A stretch of 64,000 nucleotides of DNA from Pseudoalteromonas umbrosa. Its GTDB lineage: Bacteria; Pseudomonadota; Gammaproteobacteria; Enterobacterales; Alteromonadaceae. The stretch lies in assembly GCF_030125375.1 (NCBI RefSeq), contig NZ_JASJUU010000001.1, forward strand, positions 806,001-870,000. The letters are read 5' to 3'. The position numbers were made by a program, and so were the translations under genes. The notes under the pieces are model-generated. The model ran no database searches and was not told the DNA's origin. It saw only the letters and a list, made by a program, of their open reading frames with translations. Shown in pieces: positions 25,856 through 36,038 of this stretch (within the stretch, counting starts at the first letter, position 1; every line of letters begins with the position of its first letter).

Positions 25856-27127
25856 TTATGCTTTATCTAGCGCTTGCGACACATCTGCAATGATGTCATC
25901 GATATGCTCTATACCCACTGAAATACGAACGAGATCTTCACTCACACCAGCTGAAGCCAACTCTGCTTTATTTAGCTGCCTATGTGTGGTTGATGCAGGA
26001 TGACAGGCGAGTGATTTTGCATCTCCAATATTGACCAACCGAAGGATCATATTTAAAGCATCGATAAATCGAGTACAGGCTTCAATGCCACCTTTGATAC
26101 CAAAACTTAAAATCCCAGAAGCTTTACCGCGAGTAATTTTAAGGCAGGCGTCATGATCTGGGCTGCTTGCAAGGGCGGCGTAATTAACCCATTCAATTTT
26201 TGGATGTTGTTGTAAATATTCCGCCAGTTTTTGCGCGTTTTCACAATGACGATCCATTCTTAGCCCAAGTGTCTCTATACCTTGAAGAATCTGAAATGCG
26301 TTCATCGGTGATAATGCAGCGCCTGTGTTTCTCAGTGGGGCAACACGACATCGGCCAATATAAGCCGCTTCAGCAAAAGCTTCTGTGTATACCACGCCAT
26401 GATAAGAAGGATCGGGCTCGTTCATCACTGCAAACCGCTCTTTATTTGCAATCCAATCAAATTTACCTGAGTCAACAATGATGCCGCCAATGGTCGTGCC
26501 ATGGCCGCCCATATATTTAGTTAATGAATGTACGACAATATCTGCGCCCAGTTCAAAAGGGCGGCACAAATAGGGAGTTGCTACCGTATTGTCTACAATA
26601 ACTGGTACACCGTGTTTGTGCGCTATTTCTGCAATTCGGCTGATATCGACGATATTGCCAGCGGGATTACCTATGGACTCACAAAAAACAGCTTTAGTGT
26701 TGCTATCAATCGCAGCTTCAAAGCCATCAAAGTCATCATAAGAAACCATCTTGACTTGAACGCCTTGTCTTGGCAATGAGTGAGCAAATAGGTTATATGT
26801 GCCTCCATAGAGTTGGCTGGTACTAATGATATTGTCACCAACCTCAGTGAGGCATTGTATTGCGTATGTAATTGCAGCCATGCCTGATGACACCGCTAAT
26901 GCGCCGATACCACCTTCCATTGCCGCAACGCGTTTTTCTAGCACATCATTGGTTGGATTCATGATCCGTGTGTAAATATTGCCAGGTACTGCGAGGTTAA
27001 ATAGGTCTGCACCATGTTCTGTGTTATCAAAAGTATATGAGGTTGTTTGATAAATTGGCACTGCCGCAGATTTGGTTGTGGGCTCGGATGTATATCCTTC
27101 ATGTAAAGCAATTGATTCTAATTTCAC
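25856..27127 (-). CDS. metY: O-acetylhomoserine sulfhydrylase (aminocarboxypropyltransferase)
   Basis: 423 residues, PLP enzyme of the Cys/Met metabolism family. It makes homocysteine from O-acetylhomoserine and sulfide for methionine synthesis. AVPIYQTTSYTF, SSGMAAITYAI, VIVDNTVATPYLCRP and the PLP-lysine in HSLTKYMGGHG (Lys204) are typical, and the length fits MetY rather than the shorter MetB (about 380). The ATG at 27127 is preceded on its strand by AGGGAGAG. I looked for tandem MetJ boxes upstream and saw none. Confidence 0.92.
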   Translation of the reverse strand: MKLESIALHEGYTSEPTTKSAAVPIYQTTSYTFDNTEHGADLFNLAVPGNIYTRIMNPTNDVLEKRVAAMEGGIGALAVSSGMAAITYAIQCLTEVGDNIISTSQLYGGTYNLFAHSLPRQGVQVKMVSYDDFDGFEAAIDSNTKAVFCESIGNPAGNIVDISRIAEIAHKHGVPVIVDNTVATPYLCRPFELGADIVVHSLTKYMGGHGTTIGGIIVDSGKFDWIANKERFAVMNEPDPSYHGVVYTEAFAEAAYIGRCRVAPLRNTGAALSPMNAFQILQGIETLGLRMDRHCENAQKLAEYLQQHPKIEWVNYAALASSPDHDACLKITRGKASGILSFGIKGGIEACTRFIDALNMILRLVNIGDAKSLACHPASTTHRQLNKAELASAGVSEDLVRISVGIEHIDDIIADVSQALDKA

Positions 27128-27448
27128 AAAACTCTCCCTAACTTAAGTGTAATTGATATAAACGCTTAACTATTATGGTGATAATCAGGTGCTATTTAGC
27201 GTTTAAGATGTATTCGTTATATCAACTTCAAAAACCCAAATTGAACATAGCACACTTTTTGGACGTTGAGATAATTCAAAGAGACAGTTGAAATGAAGAG
27301 AGAAAAAACAAATCAGTTTATGATCTGGTGTCTTTAAGGTGTGTATTTTCAGGCATGACAATAGCTCGCTTCACTGTTGAAAGTAAGATAAGTAATAGAG
27401 CGATATGAGGATTGTTATCAATCTAAAATATAAAATAGGGAAAGCGAT
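27128..27448. other. Divergent promoter region of metY and a GNAT gene
   Basis: 321 bases. An inverted pair TTCAA (27227-27231) and TTGAA (27241-27245), nine bases apart, could be a regulator site for metY, but no known consensus is matched. No ORF. Confidence 0.35.
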
Positions 27449-27862
27449 ATGAAATTGAAAATCAACACGATTGGGCCTTCAGCCAAAGAGTTTGTGCAAT
27501 TACGCGCTGATGTTGGTTGGGGTGATACAGATTTGAGTATGGCTACAATGAGTTTGGAGCAGTCACTATTTCATGTTACTGCACGTATGGATTCACAGCT
27601 TGTTGGAATGGGCAGGGTTATAGGTGATTGTGCCTTGTTTTTCTATATTCAAGAGCTCGCAGTGCATCCAAATTATCAACAAACAGGGATCGGCGGTATG
27701 TTGATGGTGCAGATTGAAAGTTGGTTGTGTGATAATGCTCCAAAAGGCGCAACGATTAGCCTTATGTCAGCGAGGGGGAAAGAATCGTTTTACAGACGTT
27801 ACGGGTATGATCTAAGAACGGGTATGCCACTAGGTTATGGTATGTGTAAATTAATTGAGTAG
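27449..27862 (+). CDS. GNAT-family N-acetyltransferase
   Basis: 137 residues with motif A QELAVHPNYQQTGIGGMLM and the FYRRYGYDLR end motif. The GMGRVIGD segment is shared with the frameshifted GNAT gene at 35629-36038, so the two are relatives. Substrate unknown. AGGGAAAG ribosome binding site before the ATG. Confidence 0.9.
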   Translation: MKLKINTIGPSAKEFVQLRADVGWGDTDLSMATMSLEQSLFHVTARMDSQLVGMGRVIGDCALFFYIQELAVHPNYQQTGIGGMLMVQIESWLCDNAPKGATISLMSARGKESFYRRYGYDLRTGMPLGYGMCKLIE

Positions 27863-28213
27863 TTTTGAATAGTCATTATTGCATATTATGGCGAGCACAG
27901 ACTCAAAACCCCCCTTAAGAATGTTCAAAGCAACCTATTAAATTGCTCACTGTTGGAAATTAATAATTGCAAATCCGCTGGGAATAATCTTTCAATGGGT
28001 TCAAAAATGCAACAAATTTTAGATAGTAGGTAAATTAAAGTTTCTAATAGTATGTCGAATAAGCCCCTTATCTATCTGAATTTCATATTAAAAGAAAATG
28101 CATATCTAAAAAGTAAACTGACCACTACCTATCTGCTTAAATTTTAACCTTGAACATTTATTGTGCTGTGTGTATTCTGCGCCTTTTTGCAAAAATTAGT
28201 GAGGAAAATACAA
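27863..28213. other. Gap before the large lipoprotein gene
   Basis: AT-rich, no ORF. Presumably carries the promoter of the lipoprotein gene; no clear -35/-10 pair chosen. Confidence 0.4.
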
Positions 28214-31200
28214 TTGAATAGTGCGGTAAGTAAGATATGCCTCGCAGGCCTGATAGGAATAATTTCAGGGTGCGGTGGCGGTTCTTCAGATAAGCAGGAA
28301 GAAAGTATAACGCAGCCAGTTGTTGCCAATACTGTACCTGTGGTTTCTATCGAAGGGCAAACGCATTCCGATGAGATGCAAGCGATTAGCTTGATAGCAA
28401 ATGGACATGACAAAGAGAGTCAATTGCTGAACTACACATGGTCACATGATGGAGGTTCAGCGATCGTTCTCGTTGGTGAAAACAACGCCAGTATTACCGC
28501 ACGCACCAATGATTTAGTTAAGGACACGCCGATAACATTTTCAGTTACCGTGTCAGATGAACAAGGGGCAACAGCAACAGCAACTCATTTAGTGACGTTC
28601 ATTGACACTCCTGTTTTGACAATTGAGACAAAAGAGCATGCCATCGAACAATCATCCTTTTCTGTAAAGGCAGGTGTTGCAACGAGCAAGGAAATTACGT
28701 CCTATGAGTGGGCTAGCAATGCACCTGACTATATTGAAGTGACAGGTACTGATACCGATACACTTATAATAAGCAGTGGTGATATCAACGAAGATATTCC
28801 TATTACTTTTAATCTGACTGTCACAGATGAGACTGGCGGAGAAGCGACATCATCTACTTCGGTTGTGATTAAAGCATTTGCACAACAATTAAAAATATCG
28901 GGTAAGGTAACAGATCAACCTATTGAAAACGCAAATGTTAAAGCGCAAATTGGTGATAAGGTATTTACGGCAGTCGCAGATAGCTTTGGTGAATACACAC
29001 TTGCTATTAATTTAGAGCAAGGTGAAGAGGCCTATGCAAATGAATTAGTGAAGCTGAGCGCAACAGGTCAAGATAAACAAAGTTTTGTAGAGTTTGTTTC
29101 GCAGCTAGGATCTTTGTCTCAACTTAGCTTGGCAGCTGGCGACGATGAAGAGCTTAATGTTGAAGAACAGTTTGGTGTCAATGTAACCAATGTGACAACC
29201 GCTGAGTATGCATTATTGTCATCATTTGATGATGCATTTAATTCGGGTGAGCTTCTTGAGCAACGTAAACTTGGCGTCAGTGCCAAAGATAAATTAGATA
29301 TTGCAACTTTGCTTAAAGCGATTGTAGATAATGACACAGTGGATCTGCCAGACGGGTATGCTACAACGTTAGAATTGGTAAAGGACGAAAATGCCGCTAC
29401 TCAGTACCTTGCCCAATTAAAAGAAGAGCAGCCTGAGCTTATTGAGCGCACTATAGATGCTTTGAAGTCGGACACCGATTTATTTCAGCCCGCTGAGATC
29501 ATCTTAGATGAAGTTTTGTGGGTAACTGAACCTGACTTTCAATATGGTATTTATTTTGGTCTTGAGTTGAATGATGACAATACTGGTTATTATATCTCAG
29601 ACGAGCGCCATAAAGTGTCTTGGGAGCGTGAAAATAATCGTGTTGTAGTTACTTTTTTAGAGCCTGTTACACTCAATTACAACGCTTATATGGATGAATA
29701 CCACTTTCTAGAACTAAATCGTATAGAGCTAGATTTTTACGCGCAAAATACGAACTTTAACTCAGCAAGCGTTACCTTTATTGGTGATGCGCATGTGGAT
29801 TCAAAGTTACAGACCCGTCAGTTTTCTTTTCACTCACAAACTTATACAAAAAGTAGCTTTGCGCAATTGTCTCAGCCTACATTAGAGGGAACTTGGTCAC
29901 TTCATAAAATAATCAACGCCCGAGAAAACGTATATTTTGAATATGAGTTTGATGAGAACGGTATAGCTACAAATATACAAAGCTCAGAGCAAAGCAAGTG
30001 GCAAATCTCTGGGAATGAACTTACCTTTCAACAAGGTAAAAGAACTCAAATATTGCAGCTTATTGCGCATAATGAGTTTGGTTATCATTTTATGGGGCAC
30101 ACAGTAGAAGACGACCAAATAATCCAATCCTACAACACTTATATGGTCAAACATCAAGATGTAAGCTTTGATACGTTTGATTACCAGCGTACCTGGGTAA
30201 GATTAAAAGATATTCACAATAGTGTATTTAGAATTGATGAACAAGGGTTGGTTCATTTTGGCTTTAACACAGGGCGACAGTACTCGCTTGAGTCAGGAAA
30301 ACTTGTATCATATCGCTATTCATTTGATGGGAATGGTAGGTATAAGGCTTGTGAAAATAGCGAGTTATGCGTTGTTAGTACTGAATACTCTTATCAGTTA
30401 TTGGCTGTTTCTGGCGATACAATCGCAGTTAACTCTACTCTAAAACTTATAGACCAAAATTACACTTTTGAGATGATAAAGTTTATAGAAGTAAAAGACG
30501 AACATGAGCTTCTCTTTTCTTTTGATGATGAGCTATCAGCAAACAATATTAGATTGTATGGCGACAATGGCAGTATCATAACCAGCGTTGACTATTGTTA
30601 TGAAGATAAGCCTTGCGAGATATCTTTGAGGCTCATCAGTCAAGAGGTTTCAGACTTTTATTCATTCGAACAACGACAAGGTTATTATGAGCTGACGTCA
30701 CCGTATGATAATAGCAAACTGTATCTTGAAGTTACTGACCTTGGTGACAACAGCTTTGCCATATGCTTAAAATCGGAACTCTCAGCTGTATGTGATGAGT
30801 CAAATACAACTGTTTATTCGACAACACCGGTAACTTATCCTATTACAGTAAAAACCAACGGTGCAGGTCGCATCGATTTTAATGCCGAGAATGTTCTTCT
30901 TGGTGAGAGTATTGGCCTTCGTGTATTAGCAGATGAAGGACACTATATTACTGCTTTAAACATATGTGGCCGTGATTTCTCTACTGATTTAGAAAGCATC
31001 CAAACTGAGTTTTCTTACATAGTAAATGAATACGATGCATGTGAAATCGAAGCAACCTTTGAAGAAAAGCTACCAGTATATGGCAAGCACCTTCTTTATG
31101 ATCCGTCCTTATACTTCCCATTGCTACATGAGTTGAATGTTCATCCTAACGGGGAAGGGGTCTACACATATAATGAAAGCGCTGATTACTCACCCGAGAT

Positions 31201-33883
31201 AAAATTCTTTTGGCATAATTTATCTGAGTACCATACTCGTGCTGAGTTTGAATATGTTTTTTCAGTTAATTTCACAAGTTATTATGCTGATGTATTTACT
31301 AACGATGACTTTTATACATTTATTAATGCCTTGGAGTTCAGCTATCTAGATGGCAATTCTTTAGTTTGGGCGCTTGATGCAGATGAAAGTGATGATGGTC
31401 TAGGCTTTGAGGTTGGTCCAGTTATCCATAAAAGCTTTGCAGGGGAAGAAGTTCAGGAGTTGACTGACTGGGTAGGAAAGTGGGTTTTTGTATATCAAAA
31501 TTCATATACATATTATGAAATTGAGATTTCGGCAGATGGACAGGCTGTGTTAGAAACCGTGTCAGAGCAAGGTTTTCAAACTAGCCCAGTGCAATTGAGC
31601 TGGGAAGTAGATGAATTAGGGCAATTGAAATTAACTGCTTTGGATAATGCTCTCGACACTTATATTTTAAAGCCTGTTAATCAGCATAATGGATTTATTC
31701 AAATAGAAACTCAGGACTCTAATTTGTTTGATGGTATGCGCTATTTCCAAAAAGGAATTGGTATCATGGCAAAAGCAATGAATGAGCCATTATCTATTGA
31801 AAAACTCACTGGGCAGTGGCGCTTTAAGTGGGGCCCTGAGTCAAACGTATATCATGGCTTTGTTATACATGAAGACGCATCTGTAAATAAATATGCTCAG
31901 TTTGGTGATGTTCAACTGGATGAGAATGCTTTTGAAGTCCGTTATTATCTCGATTACTCCCCTGAGTGTGAGACCGACCCAACGTTTTGCATAATAGACC
32001 AATCAGAGCGATTTAAGGTATTGTCTAAAAATAATGGGTTAGTGTTACTTGCAAAAGGGAATGGTGAATACCATATTGCGGAACACAGCTCTAACATGCA
32101 TGTTGAGCAATTTATTCCAAGCGCACTAAATAGATTTAGCTTTTATCACTTAAATGGTGAGAGGTATGTAACAGGAGACATATACTACAGATACTTTGAT
32201 GAGGATAAGAATAACTGGGAAATTTCAACGGTCTTTGATGAAACAATCGGGACTGCAAAGTTCATTGACGGAAAGTTTTTTCAACAAACCCCGCAAGGCG
32301 CTTATTGGATTGCACCCGTTATGCATATACCGAATGGTATTAAGGTATGCGTATATCAAGACGGCCAAAGTTGTGAACAAGGGATTGAACAAACTTGGTT
32401 TTACCAAATCCCAAGTTTTGATATCACGCTTGATGTAAGTCAGGGTGGGGCTGTTAACACTAATTCATCGCTAGAAAACGTGCCTTTTTATCATGACACT
32501 CACATGACATTGTTGGCTGATGAAGGTTATCGTATTGCTGACTTTGAAGGGTGTAATGCGCGTTTTGCATGGGAAAATAGTATTTCTGAGATTGGTATTG
32601 TGCTACCTTCGCTGGTGTCTGATTGCACATTAAAGGTGTCGTTTGAGCAGGATAATGGGCAATCTATACTTGAGTCGCTGGGTATTGAAGACTCTACTTT
32701 CAAAGCTTGCTTAGAGAGCCAAGGCAATATCTTTCCACAATATTCAAACAATTTATCTTGTTACTCATACTCTGAAGATAACATTCAAATTGATAATTTG
32801 AATGGCATTGAAAAGTTTAAATTCTTAACGTCAATGTCTTTTTATAACATTAGTTTATCTGGGCAGGCAATTGCTGATCTTGAGAGTTTAACGCAATTAG
32901 AATCACTTGATTTTACAGGTGTCGACTTTTCACATTTAGATTTAGGTGGTCTCAATACGTTGAAAAGTTTACGTCTTAGTTATGGCTCGACAGTGACGAG
33001 TATGGAACTACCTACACACAGTTCTCTAGAGCAATTACAAATTGAAGGTGCCTTGTTTACAGAACTAGATTTGTCCAATCAAGTCAGTTTGTTAAGCTTA
33101 TCTCTTAGGTCTTCAGACTTAACGCATTTAGATTTATCTAGCAATGTTGAGCTAAGAACACTAGACATTGAGAGTAGTAAAATAGAGAGTATTTCGGGGG
33201 TTACAACGGCGCATAAAATACAAAGCATATACGCTGAAAGCTCAGCTTTAATGGCATTGGATTTACGTAATTTGAACGAAATTCAGAACGTCAGTGTAAG
33301 ACAAACCCAAATCACTAAACTTGAGTTGGGCGGAAATCCATTACTTACGTCTTTAGATGCATCTTATTCGCCATTAGTTAGCCTCAATATTGAGCCGGAT
33401 ACTTATGCTTTGTCTTACTTGACACTCAATAATACGAATATCGAAGCATTAGATCTTAGCTACTTTGAGCATTTGTATTCTTTGGAGGTGACTTCTACTC
33501 CTTTGACGAGCTTAAACTTAGAAAGTAATCAGAACTTATTTTCACTACAAGCGGCTGAAGCTAAGCTTACTGAGGTAAAACTCGAAAACTTAACGAATTT
33601 ATACACTCTAAACTTGGAAGGAAACCCATTGGCGAAGTTTGAGTTTGACGAAAACATGACCTCTTTGATTGACTTAAATTTATCAAATACAGATGTGACA
33701 GAGCTGCACATTCCTCAGGGATCAAACTTACAGTTTTTAAACTTTTCAAACAACACATTGGATAATATCACCGGTGTTGAGTATATATCTACCAAGCAGA
33801 CATCGTTTTGGTTATCTGGTACGACTATTAGCGATGAACTATTGCAGTATATTCAAAGTAATAATGTACAAGTTTATCAATAA
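28214..33883 (+). CDS. Large multidomain lipoprotein with leucine-rich repeats
   Basis: 1889 residues from TTG at 28214, preceded by GAGGA at 28201-28205. This start gives a compact lipoprotein leader ending in the lipobox IISGC followed by GGGSS, so the protein is probably anchored in the outer membrane. Then come two Ig/PKD-like domains (to about residue 220), a carboxypeptidase-regulatory-like fold (about 225-300), several beta-rich modules with a GxW-start (GTWSLHKI, GKWVFVYQ, GQWRFKWG) and two InlB-B-repeat-like units (ITVKTNGAGRIDF, ITLDVSQGGAVNT). The last about 380 residues are some 17 leucine-rich repeats of about 21 residues (LTQLESLDFTGVDFSHLDL type). Surface binding or adhesion is inferred. 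Confidence 0.82.
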   Translation: MNSAVSKICLAGLIGIISGCGGGSSDKQEESITQPVVANTVPVVSIEGQTHSDEMQAISLIANGHDKESQLLNYTWSHDGGSAIVLVGENNASITARTNDLVKDTPITFSVTVSDEQGATATATHLVTFIDTPVLTIETKEHAIEQSSFSVKAGVATSKEITSYEWASNAPDYIEVTGTDTDTLIISSGDINEDIPITFNLTVTDETGGEATSSTSVVIKAFAQQLKISGKVTDQPIENANVKAQIGDKVFTAVADSFGEYTLAINLEQGEEAYANELVKLSATGQDKQSFVEFVSQLGSLSQLSLAAGDDEELNVEEQFGVNVTNVTTAEYALLSSFDDAFNSGELLEQRKLGVSAKDKLDIATLLKAIVDNDTVDLPDGYATTLELVKDENAATQYLAQLKEEQPELIERTIDALKSDTDLFQPAEIILDEVLWVTEPDFQYGIYFGLELNDDNTGYYISDERHKVSWERENNRVVVTFLEPVTLNYNAYMDEYHFLELNRIELDFYAQNTNFNSASVTFIGDAHVDSKLQTRQFSFHSQTYTKSSFAQLSQPTLEGTWSLHKIINARENVYFEYEFDENGIATNIQSSEQSKWQISGNELTFQQGKRTQILQLIAHNEFGYHFMGHTVEDDQIIQSYNTYMVKHQDVSFDTFDYQRTWVRLKDIHNSVFRIDEQGLVHFGFNTGRQYSLESGKLVSYRYSFDGNGRYKACENSELCVVSTEYSYQLLAVSGDTIAVNSTLKLIDQNYTFEMIKFIEVKDEHELLFSFDDELSANNIRLYGDNGSIITSVDYCYEDKPCEISLRLISQEVSDFYSFEQRQGYYELTSPYDNSKLYLEVTDLGDNSFAICLKSELSAVCDESNTTVYSTTPVTYPITVKTNGAGRIDFNAENVLLGESIGLRVLADEGHYITALNICGRDFSTDLESIQTEFSYIVNEYDACEIEATFEEKLPVYGKHLLYDPSLYFPLLHELNVHPNGEGVYTYNESADYSPEIKFFWHNLSEYHTRAEFEYVFSVNFTSYYADVFTNDDFYTFINALEFSYLDGNSLVWALDADESDDGLGFEVGPVIHKSFAGEEVQELTDWVGKWVFVYQNSYTYYEIEISADGQAVLETVSEQGFQTSPVQLSWEVDELGQLKLTALDNALDTYILKPVNQHNGFIQIETQDSNLFDGMRYFQKGIGIMAKAMNEPLSIEKLTGQWRFKWGPESNVYHGFVIHEDASVNKYAQFGDVQLDENAFEVRYYLDYSPECETDPTFCIIDQSERFKVLSKNNGLVLLAKGNGEYHIAEHSSNMHVEQFIPSALNRFSFYHLNGERYVTGDIYYRYFDEDKNNWEISTVFDETIGTAKFIDGKFFQQTPQGAYWIAPVMHIPNGIKVCVYQDGQSCEQGIEQTWFYQIPSFDITLDVSQGGAVNTNSSLENVPFYHDTHMTLLADEGYRIADFEGCNARFAWENSISEIGIVLPSLVSDCTLKVSFEQDNGQSILESLGIEDSTFKACLESQGNIFPQYSNNLSCYSYSEDNIQIDNLNGIEKFKFLTSMSFYNISLSGQAIADLESLTQLESLDFTGVDFSHLDLGGLNTLKSLRLSYGSTVTSMELPTHSSLEQLQIEGALFTELDLSNQVSLLSLSLRSSDLTHLDLSSNVELRTLDIESSKIESISGVTTAHKIQSIYAESSALMALDLRNLNEIQNVSVRQTQITKLELGGNPLLTSLDASYSPLVSLNIEPDTYALSYLTLNNTNIEALDLSYFEHLYSLEVTSTPLTSLNLESNQNLFSLQAAEAKLTEVKLENLTNLYTLNLEGNPLAKFEFDENMTSLIDLNLSNTDVTELHIPQGSNLQFLNFSNNTLDNITGVEYISTKQTSFWLSGTTISDELLQYIQSNNVQVYQ

Positions 33884-33885
33884 TT

Positions 33886-33911
33886 AATTTGGGGGCTTGT
33901 GCCCCCAAATT
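33886..33911 (+). terminator. Terminator hairpin of the lipoprotein gene
   Basis: Perfect 11-bp stem AATTTGGGGGC / GCCCCCAAATT with a TTGT loop, three bases after the stop codon. There is only a short T-rich tail, but the stem is very stable. Confidence 0.75.
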
Positions 33912-34078
33912 CACTATATTCTTATTTGAAAATGCGATAAATCTGGCGTCACCTGCACGATACATCGTGGTTAAAACACCTTTATCTTTCATCGTTCCTA
34001 TGCCGTTTTGTGTTATGTTGAGTGATACTTGTTTTCTTAGGCTCAATAACCAACTTAATACGCTTAAAAGGAATGAAT

Positions 34079-34519
34079 ATGCAGATTAGCGTTATTACAG
34101 ATGAAAACCTTATTAAATCATACATCAGCAAACTCTATTCAGAGTTATTTGGTGAGTCAAAAGTACCAACATCCGCTGAGTTTGACAGTATATTTGATGC
34201 ATTGCCTGCATATGGACACACTGCATATGAGGTAAAAATAAATGATGAAGCTGTGGCATTTTTTACTTTATCGGAGTCCTTTTCATTTTTTGCCAGTGGC
34301 CGTTATGGGATCATTAATGAGCTTTGGGTCAGCCCAGATCACCGTGCACATGGGGTAGGGTCTAAAGTAATTGATGAAATAATCAGTCTTGCAAAGGAGC
34401 ATGAATGGTCGCGGGTCGACGTATCAGCGCCACCGAATACACAATGGGACAGGACATTTGCGTTTTATCAAAAGTGTGGTTTTGAATTTACTGGCAGAAA
34501 GTTAAAGCGCTACGTGTAG
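34079..34519 (+). CDS. GNAT-family N-acetyltransferase
   Basis: 146 residues from ATG at 34079, which is six bases after AAGGA; the longer frame from 34022 lacks a site. Motif A is INELWVSPDHRAHGVGSKVIDEI and the end reads FYQKCGFEFTGRKLKRYV. Unknown substrate. Confidence 0.9.
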   Translation: MQISVITDENLIKSYISKLYSELFGESKVPTSAEFDSIFDALPAYGHTAYEVKINDEAVAFFTLSESFSFFASGRYGIINELWVSPDHRAHGVGSKVIDEIISLAKEHEWSRVDVSAPPNTQWDRTFAFYQKCGFEFTGRKLKRYV

Positions 34520-34618
34520 TGTGAGGTTTGATCAGGCTGCCTTTACTTTGTGGTTATTTATAAATAACTTAGAAAGTGATAAATACAATTAGGTACACTT
34601 GTGTAGAGGTAAAGGACT

Positions 34619-35125
34619 ATGTATAGAGAAGCAACATTAAAAGACAGTGCAAACATCGCCGCACTGTCGGCGCAGGTTTGGCTCCACAATTATGCCCTTG
34701 ATGGAGTAAATGATGCAATTTCAGCGTATGTTTTGAGTGAGTTTACGGCTGAAAATATCGCAAACAAAATCAAGGACAATAGTTATCAATATATTCTTTG
34801 TGAAAACGCGAGCAATCTTACAGGGCTAGTGTCTTTGGACTATTCGGCCACTTGCCCCGTTACATCAAAACCCAGTCCTGAGCTAGATAGGCTGTATATT
34901 CAAGAGCCGTTTACAGGCAAAGGCTTAGGCAGAAAATTGCTTGATGCTGCCATTAATACTTGCAAAAACGCTGGACACTCTAAGCTTTGGTTAACTGTTT
35001 TTCACAAAAACGAGCGCGCCTTGGCTTTTTATAAACGTCATAATTTTAAAGTCATTGGCGAGACGTATTTTGTGTTAAACAATGAGCGACACCTCAATTA
35101 CGTGTTGAGTATAGATACGTTTTAA
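34619..35125 (+). CDS. GNAT-family N-acetyltransferase
   Basis: 168 residues. LDRLYIQEPFTGKGLGRKLLDAAI is motif A and ALAFYKRHNFKVIGE motif B, as in the RimI-like group acting on small molecules or peptides. GGTAAAGG lies upstream of the ATG. Second of three GNAT genes in this stretch, the third being broken. Confidence 0.92.
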   Translation: MYREATLKDSANIAALSAQVWLHNYALDGVNDAISAYVLSEFTAENIANKIKDNSYQYILCENASNLTGLVSLDYSATCPVTSKPSPELDRLYIQEPFTGKGLGRKLLDAAINTCKNAGHSKLWLTVFHKNERALAFYKRHNFKVIGETYFVLNNERHLNYVLSIDTF

Positions 35126-35162
35126 GCATCGCTAGCAACACCGGTTAGACTGCGCTTTTTAA

Positions 35163-35518
35163 ATGAAAAATATGAAATCAAATGATATACGCCCATTTAT
35201 TCCAGTAAAAGAGTTAGCTGTGTCGAAAGCCTTTTACGAGGCGTTAGGCTTTATCAGCGACGATGCCAATGAAGACATGAGCGTGATTAGCAATGGCACA
35301 TGTACGTTCTTTTTGTACAAGCTGCTGAAATAAATTGTGACGCGGGTTTGATGTTTCAACTCAGTGTACCTGATATTCAAGCCGCTCTGAATTCCATCCA
35401 AAAAGTAAAAAACATAGATATAAGGTATGAACCTATCAAAGAAGAGAGATGGGGTAAAATCATCTACCTTTGGGGGCCATCAGGTGAAATGTGGCATATT
35501 ACTGAGCTGAATAGGTAA
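35163..35518 (+). pseudogene. Frameshifted VOC/glyoxalase-family gene
   Basis: From ATG 35163 (second ATG 35172) the frame reads MKSNDIRPFIPVKELAVSKAF, a clear glyoxalase/bleomycin-resistance-type start, through CTFFLY and then stops at TAA 35331-35333. The frame one base back continues AAEINCDAGLMFQLSVPDIQAA and ends GPSGEMWHITELNR, the expected C-terminal half. The frame change fits one missing base between about 35303 and 35330, for instance in the TTTTT run. Either a true pseudogene or a sequencing error. Confidence 0.85.
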
Positions 35519-35573
35519 TTTATCTGGTGTGCTAAACAGCGTTTTTCATCCCCCAGTTAAATAAAGTACAGCA

Positions 35574-35589
35574 CTGTTTATTTATACAG
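35574..35589 (+). promoter_or_regulatory. SOS (LexA) box-like site
   Basis: CTGT-TTATTTAT-ACAG matches the gammaproteobacterial LexA consensus CTGT-N8-ACAG perfectly, with an AT-rich centre as in strong boxes. It ends seven bases before a perfect TATAAT (35597-35602), so a bound repressor would cover the -35 region. The gene downstream is the frameshifted GNAT at 35629. Confidence 0.55.
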
Positions 35590-35596
35590 TTATATG

Positions 35597-35602
35597 TATA
35601 AT
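35597..35602 (+). promoter_or_regulatory. -10 box TATAAT of the SOS-type promoter
   Basis: Perfect -10 hexamer 26 bases upstream of the start codon. The matching -35 would fall inside the LexA-like box and is weak. Confidence 0.45.
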
Positions 35603-35628
35603 CATATCAGTTTTACCTAGGAGTGATT

Positions 35629-36038
35629 ATGAATTATACAATTGAAGAGCATGTACCTACGCCCCAAGAATACTGTGATATGCGTGTGACGGCTGGCTTG
35701 TCAGCTAAATCTTTAAAAGCCGCAGAAATTGGCTTACCTAACACCTTATTGGTGTGTCTATTCGCCACGATGGCAAGCTAATCGGTATGGGCCGAGTTGT
35801 GGGCGATGGCGCATGTAATTTTGAAATTGTAGATGTCGCAGTTGACCCACAATACCAAGGGCAAGGCTTAGGCCGACAAGTGATGGAATACATTGATAGA
35901 TACCTAACATCGGTTGCACTTGAAGGCTCGTATGTATCCATGATCGCTGATGAGCCTAAATTTTATGAAAAGCTAGGCTATCGCTTGGTGGCGCCAAAAA
36001 GCCAAGGTATGACCAAAAAGTTTTATCAAGCAAAATGA
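35629..36038 (+). pseudogene. Frameshifted GNAT-family acetyltransferase gene
   Basis: ATG 35629, with TAGGAG upstream, starts MNYTIEEHVPTPQEYCDM and runs to LPNTLLVC before going out of frame near 35745. The frame one base back continues GVSIRHDGKLIGMGRVVGDGA, VDPQYQGQGLGRQVMEYI (motif A) and FYEKLGYRLV to a stop at 36038. One missing base (likely a T in ACCTTATTGG) explains it. The full protein would be about 137 residues, like the intact relative at 27449-27862. Confidence 0.87.

Noticed and set aside
27128..27300. Looked for MetJ boxes or a SAM riboswitch upstream of metY
   Set aside because: No tandem AGACGTCT-like repeats and no riboswitch-type helices were recognised.
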